Origin: Phycisphaerae bacterium
GTDB lineage: Bacteria; Planctomycetota; Phycisphaerae; Phycisphaerales; UBA1924
Assembly (NCBI GenBank): GCA_016794945.1
Contig: JAEUIX010000052.1
Location: 1 to 10,752, forward strand
Length of the DNA: 10,752 nt
Direction: 5' to 3'
The notes under the pieces were generated by a model. It ran no database searches and was not told the origin of the DNA. It worked only from the letters and a program-made list of their open reading frames with translations. Shown piece by piece: positions 6,805-10,752 of this stretch; positions within the stretch are counted from its first letter, which is position 1, and every line of letters begins with the position of its first letter. Made by a program: the position numbers and the translations under genes.

Positions 6805-7047
6805 TCAGATGCCCAGCCTGTTCAACCGGGCTTCTGCTTCGATCTCACTCCGGCGTCCCTGGCTCCGGGGTCCCCCGGTCCGCCTGAACGTCTCTGCTCT
6901 GCCGAGACACATGGCAACGGCCGTGCCAAACCGGATTCCCTGCACCATCGCGCCAGATTCGCCTTCATCCAGTCCGAGAATCTCAGAGCTACGAAAAATC
7001 ACAATAGTTTTTGCGAAATATCGCATAAACGCGACGAATTGCGACAT
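6805..7047 (-). CDS. Possible small protein gene, 80 residues, atypical codon use
   Basis: An 80-codon frame on the minus strand that I do not recognise. The N-terminal part is hydrophobic and aromatic ([18 protein letters not shown]), the middle is acidic ([17 protein letters not shown]), and the C-terminal third is Arg/Glu-rich, ending EARLNRLGI. In its favour: the stop is followed within 10 bases by two tandem hairpins and then a minus-strand T-run, as expected after a real leftward gene. Against it: there is only a weak GAG 8 bases before ATG, third-position G/C is near 55% instead of above 80%, and the ATG lies inside the spacer of the plus-strand promoter. It may be an acquired or decaying small gene, or chance. 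Confidence 0.33.
   Translation of the reverse strand: MSQFVAFMRYFAKTIVIFRSSEILGLDEGESGAMVQGIRFGTAVAMCLGRAETFRRTGGPRSQGRRSEIEAEARLNRLGI
7012..7025. promoter_or_regulatory. Palindromic operator candidate upstream of activator promoter
   Basis: TGCGA-AATA-TCGCA is a perfect 5-bp dyad (7012-7025) set in A/T-rich flanks and ending 13 bases before the -35 element. Two further GCGAC copies lie just downstream, spaced one helical turn (10 bases) apart. The position suits a regulator binding upstream of RNA polymerase. The identity of the regulator is unknown. Confidence 0.4.
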
Positions 7048-7067
7048 TTAGCATCTCGGGCTACAAT
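7039..7067 (+). promoter_or_regulatory. Sigma70-type promoter, likely leaderless, for the PAS-AAA+-Fis gene
   Basis: TTGCGA (7039-7044), a 17-base spacer and TACAAT (7062-7067) form a near-consensus -35/-10 pair. With the usual 6-base gap, +1 falls on G7074, the first base of the GTG start codon. There is no Shine-Dalgarno in the bases before GTG, as expected for a leaderless message. Confidence 0.65.
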
Positions 7068-7073
7068 CTACTC

Positions 7074-8564
<1,491 letters not shown>

Positions 8565-8597
8565 TGCGCCCCGTCGCCCGCGCCCGGCCGACGCCGC

Positions 8598-8621
8598 CGG
8601 CAAGTGGGGGTGCCCCCGCCG
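8598..8621 (+). terminator. GC-rich hairpin after the activator gene, weak terminator candidate
   Basis: GGGGG (8606-8610) faces CCCCC (8613-8617) with a tight turn, and CGGC (8598-8601) can pair with GCCG (8618-8621) across an internal gap. It lies 34 bases after the activator stop and 23 bases before the next promoter's -35, the right place for a terminator. There is no T-run, so the call is weak. Confidence 0.3.
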
Positions 8622-8643
8622 TTCGATCTCCTTCCCGCGGCAG

Positions 8644-8672
8644 TTGGCTGAGCCGGGCCGGGTCGCTATATT
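8644..8672 (+). promoter_or_regulatory. Sigma70-type promoter for acpP-fabF
   Basis: TTGGCT (8644-8649), a 17-base spacer and TATATT (8667-8672) make a good housekeeping promoter. TATATT stands out sharply in GC-rich surroundings. The expected start is near 8679, giving a leader of about 150 bases before the acpP GTG. Confidence 0.65.
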
Positions 8673-8676
8673 TCGG

Positions 8677-8695
8677 GCCGCGGATGACCCGCGGC
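8677..8695 (+). promoter_or_regulatory. Hairpin at the 5' end of the acpP leader
   Basis: GCCGCGG (8677-8683) pairs exactly with CCGCGGC (8689-8695) around ATGAC. It falls at or just after the predicted transcript start, where a 5' stem could protect the mRNA from decay. The rest of the leader (8696-8817) contains repeated GGCCGCC units but no riboswitch I recognise. Confidence 0.4.
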
Positions 8696-8829
8696 GTTTG
8701 CGGGTTCTGTCAGGGACGGCCGCCGCACCGGCCGCCCCGGACTGGCCCACGAGCGAACGCGCGAACGACCGATGGACGGATCGACGCGTTGAATCCCACG
8801 CCGACGACACGCCTCATGGAGGTCCTGCC

Positions 8830-9081
8830 GTGACCGAGCAAGAAATCGAAGCCAAGGTGATCGAGATCGTGGCCAAGCAGATGGGCGCCGAAAAGACCAA
8901 GATCACGCGCGACACCAACTTCGTGAACGACCTTCAGGCCGACAGCCTCGACACCGTCGAACTGGTCATGGAATTCGAGGACGAGTTCAAGACCAACATC
9001 CCCGACGAGCAGGCCGAGAAGATCCAGACCGTCGGCCAGGCGATCGACTTCATCAAGCAGGCCAGCGCCGGCAAGGCCTGA
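8830..9081 (+). CDS. acpP: Acyl carrier protein
   Basis: An 83-residue acidic acyl carrier protein, the usual family length. It carries growing fatty acyl chains as thioesters on a 4'-phosphopantetheine attached to Ser39 in the motif [16 protein letters not shown]. It has the expected four-helix arrangement: [17 protein letters not shown], the helix after Ser39, a short helix near PDEQAEKIQ, and the last helix QAIDFIKQA. The start is GTG at 8830-8832, with a strong GGAGG (8818-8822) 7 bases upstream. The same frame is open further upstream to 8533, but that extension is leader sequence without family similarity. fabF follows after 42 bases, so the two are probably cotranscribed from the promoter at 8644-8672. 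Substrates and partners would be FabD, FabF and the other type II fatty acid synthesis enzymes. Confidence 0.95.
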   Translation: MTEQEIEAKVIEIVAKQMGAEKTKITRDTNFVNDLQADSLDTVELVMEFEDEFKTNIPDEQAEKIQTVGQAIDFIKQASAGKA

Positions 9082-9123
9082 CCCACCGCGGCCCCAACAG
9101 GCCGCACGCGAGCACTCTCGGCC

Positions 9124-10401
9124 ATGAGCCACGGTCAACACCGGATCGTGATCACCGGCGTCGGGGCGGTCACCAACCTCGGCCCCGACGCCGCGACCAC
9201 CTGGGCCGCGATGCGCGAGGGCCGCAGCGGTATCTCCGCCATCGAGGGCGAGGAGTTCGCGCGCTGGAATGACAAGTGGGAGGTCCGCATCGGCGGCCAG
9301 GTCCGCGGGTTCGACCCCACCAAGACCATGGACTTCCGCGAGGCCCGCCGCCTCGACCGCTTCGCGCAGCTCGCCATGGCCGCCGCCCACGAGGCCGTCG
9401 CCCACAGCGGCGTCGACTTCCAGAAGCTCGACCGCGACCGCTGCGGCGTCGTCATCGGCTCCGGCATCGGCGGCATCCGCACCATCGAGGAAGGCGAGAT
9501 GATCCTCCTCGAGAAGGGGCCCCAGCGCGTCGGCCCCTTCACCGTCCCCCGCCTCATGGCCAACGCCGCCGCCGGCAACATCTCCATCCGCTACGGCCTC
9601 ACCGGCCCCGCCAGCACCCACGCCACCGCCTGCGCCAGCAGCGGCCACGCCTGCGGAGACGCCATGCACGCCATGCGCCGCGGCGAGGCCGACGTCATGA
9701 TCGTCGGCGGCGCCGAGGCCGCCCTCTCGCCCATCTGCGTCGCCGCCTTCAGCGCCATGAAGGCCCTGAGCACCCGCAACGACGCCCCCGAGAAAGCCTC
9801 GCGGCCCTTCGACGCCGCACGCGACGGCTTCGTCCTCTCCGAGGGCGCCGCCATGTTCGTCATCGAGACCGAACGCCACGCCAAGGCTCGCGGCGCCGCC
9901 ATCCTCGCCGAACTCGTCGGCTACGCCAACGCCGGCGACGCCTACCACATCACCGCGCCCGACGAGGCCGGTCGCGGCGCCGCCCGCTCCATGACCTGGG
10001 CCCTGCGCGACGCCCGCCTCAACCCCGACCAGATCGGCTACATCAACGCCCACGGCACCAGCACCCCGCTGGGCGACCGCGCCGAGGTCTCAGCGGTGCT
10101 CAACCTCTTCGGCGACCACGCCCGCAAGAGCAGGGGCGGCAAGGTCCTCATGTCCAGCACCAAGAGCATGCACGGCCACTGCCTCGGCGCGTCCGGCGCC
10201 GTCGAACTGATCGCCTGCATCCACGCCGTCCGCGACGGCGTCATCGCCCCGACCATCAACCTCGACCAGCCCGAGGACGGATTCGACATCGACCTCGTGC
10301 CCCACCACGCGCGCGAGCGGTCCGTCCGCTACGCCATGAACAACACCTTCGGCTTCGGCGGCCACAACTGCACGCTCATCGTCGGCCGCTACGACGGCTG
10401 A
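9124..10401 (+). CDS. fabF: Beta-ketoacyl-ACP synthase II
   Basis: A 425-residue condensing enzyme (KAS II) that elongates acyl-ACP with malonyl-ACP, releasing CO2, in type II fatty acid synthesis. The thiolase-like fold begins at IVITGVGAVTNLG. The catalytic set is present: Cys170 in TACASSGHACGDA, His310 in NAHGTSTPLGD, and Lys347 and His352 in STKSMHGHCLGASG. The C-terminal NNTFGFGGHN loop (406-415) is typical. Length is slightly above the usual 410-415. Two small variants are visible: SSGHAC after the active Cys where SGAHAI is common, and MHGHC where MTGHL is common. The ATG at 9124 has no clear Shine-Dalgarno but gives the standard N-terminus. It follows acpP by 42 bases, the classic acpP-fabF order. 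Confidence 0.95.
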   Translation: MSHGQHRIVITGVGAVTNLGPDAATTWAAMREGRSGISAIEGEEFARWNDKWEVRIGGQVRGFDPTKTMDFREARRLDRFAQLAMAAAHEAVAHSGVDFQKLDRDRCGVVIGSGIGGIRTIEEGEMILLEKGPQRVGPFTVPRLMANAAAGNISIRYGLTGPASTHATACASSGHACGDAMHAMRRGEADVMIVGGAEAALSPICVAAFSAMKALSTRNDAPEKASRPFDAARDGFVLSEGAAMFVIETERHAKARGAAILAELVGYANAGDAYHITAPDEAGRGAARSMTWALRDARLNPDQIGYINAHGTSTPLGDRAEVSAVLNLFGDHARKSRGGKVLMSSTKSMHGHCLGASGAVELIACIHAVRDGVIAPTINLDQPEDGFDIDLVPHHARERSVRYAMNNTFGFGGHNCTLIVGRYDG

Positions 10402-10412
10402 CCCCGCCCCGG

Positions 10413-10426
10413 CCGGCCCCCGCCGG
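10413..10426 (+). terminator. GC hairpin after fabF, weak terminator candidate
   Basis: CCGGC (10413-10417) pairs with GCCGG (10422-10426) around CCCC, 11 bases after the fabF stop. More G/C-rich short repeats follow up to 10470. There is no T-run, so termination here is uncertain and readthrough into the fliN-like gene is possible. Confidence 0.3.
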
Positions 10427-10481
10427 GCCTCCCCCCGGGCGCCGCTGGGCTCGGGCCCCCCGCCCGGCCGATATCTCTTCC

Positions 10482-10752
10482 ATGAAGCCCGACCTGCGAT
10501 CGATCCTGCGCCTGCGGGTCCCGGTCATCGTCATCCTCGGCTCCCGCGGCATGCCCATGGGCGACGTCATGTCCCTCGGCCCGGGCTCCATCATCGAATT
10601 GCCCAAGGCCGCCGACGAGGAACTCGAGCTGCTCGTCAACAACAAGCCCATCGGCACCGGCCGCGCCGTCAAGGTCGGCGAGAACTTCGGCATCCGCATC
10701 TCGTTCATCGGCGACGTCAAGTCCCGCGTGCAGGCCATGGGCGCCCCGACGG
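10482..10752 (+). CDS. fliN: FliN/SpoA-domain protein, partial (right edge)
   Basis: The frame opens at ATG 10482 and runs off the window after 90 codons. Residues 8-77 match a SpoA (FliN/FliM C-terminal) domain: VPVIVILGSRGMPMGDVMSL, GSIIELPK, a short acidic turn, ELELLVNNKPIGTGRAV, then KVGENFGIRISFIG. This is the flagellar motor switch fold of the C-ring, also found in type III secretion (SctQ). The N-terminus is short, with only seven residues before the domain, so it resembles a minimal FliN. There is no Shine-Dalgarno; GATATC lies at 10470-10475, about where a -10 element would sit for a leaderless message. It is not obviously linked functionally to fabF. The symbol is provisional because other SpoA proteins look alike. 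Confidence 0.8.
   Translation, partial: MKPDLRSILRLRVPVIVILGSRGMPMGDVMSLGPGSIIELPKAADEELELLVNNKPIGTGRAVKVGENFGIRISFIGDVKSRVQAMGAPT

Larger units (their letters stand above)
6460..7073. other. Divergent intergenic region with tandem hairpins and a low-GC island
   Basis: These 614 bases separate the minus-strand DUF1444 gene from the plus-strand activator gene. The left part (6460-6560) has two perfect hairpins. About 6560-6715 is GC-rich with nothing I can name. At 6715-6795 a T-run (minus sense), a 20-bp bulged stem and an 8-bp stem lie side by side. A possible minus-strand small gene occupies 6805-7047. The stretch 6985-7070 is much more A/T-rich than anything else in the window and holds a palindrome and a sigma70 promoter. 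No tRNA, known riboswitch or transposase was recognised. Confidence 0.7.

Noticed and set aside
6522..6887. Several overlapping plus-strand frames in the intergenic region
   Set aside because: They are Pro/Arg/Ser-rich, run through the hairpins, lack a Shine-Dalgarno and resemble no protein.
6912..6928. Near-palindrome TGGCAACGGCCGTGCCA
   Set aside because: It has an asymmetric extra base and sits within the candidate small gene; short GC palindromes like this are common by chance here, so it is not called as an operator.

Overview
The window is very GC-rich (roughly 70% by eye) with strong G/C bias at third codon positions, tightly packed genes and frequent four-base ATGA stop/start overlaps. 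A lipoprotein-rich surface operon, a possible dockerin-like/cohesin-like pair, a VIT-vWA lipoprotein and a short FliN-like gene beside acpP-fabF suggest a planctomycete, probably of the Phycisphaerae. That assignment is inferred from gene style, not from a marker gene. No rRNA, tRNA, CRISPR array or transposase was seen.

Region 1 (1-4465, + strand) is an envelope/secretion operon. It opens with the end of a low-complexity protein whose C-terminus resembles a dockerin; an in-frame TAG at 320-322 splits that module. Next come a secreted protein with a cohesin-like beta domain (445-993), an 868-residue VIT/von Willebrand A lipoprotein (990-3596) and a second lipoprotein (3650-4465). The first three frames are linked by ATGA overlaps.

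Region 2 (4473-6459, - strand) is a three-gene operon read right to left: a DUF1444 protein, a class I glutamine amidotransferase of the PabA/TrpG type, and a 151-residue protein I do not recognise. It converges on region 1 with only 7 bases between stop codons.

Region 3 (6460-7073) is a 614-base divergent intergenic region and the oddest part of the window. It has two pairs of tandem hairpins, one a 20-bp bulged stem followed on the minus strand by a T-run. It also has a possible 80-codon minus-strand gene with foreign codon use, and a low-GC island with a palindrome just upstream of a near-consensus sigma70 promoter. That promoter places +1 on the GTG start codon of the next gene, so the mRNA is probably leaderless.

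Region 4 (7074-10752, + strand) holds a PAS-AAA+-Fis sigma54-type activator, then acyl carrier protein and beta-ketoacyl-ACP synthase II (acpP-fabF) behind their own promoter. A FliN/SpoA-domain gene runs off the right edge. acpP and fabF form a fatty-acid elongation pair; the activator may act elsewhere, since no convincing -24/-12 site was seen here.
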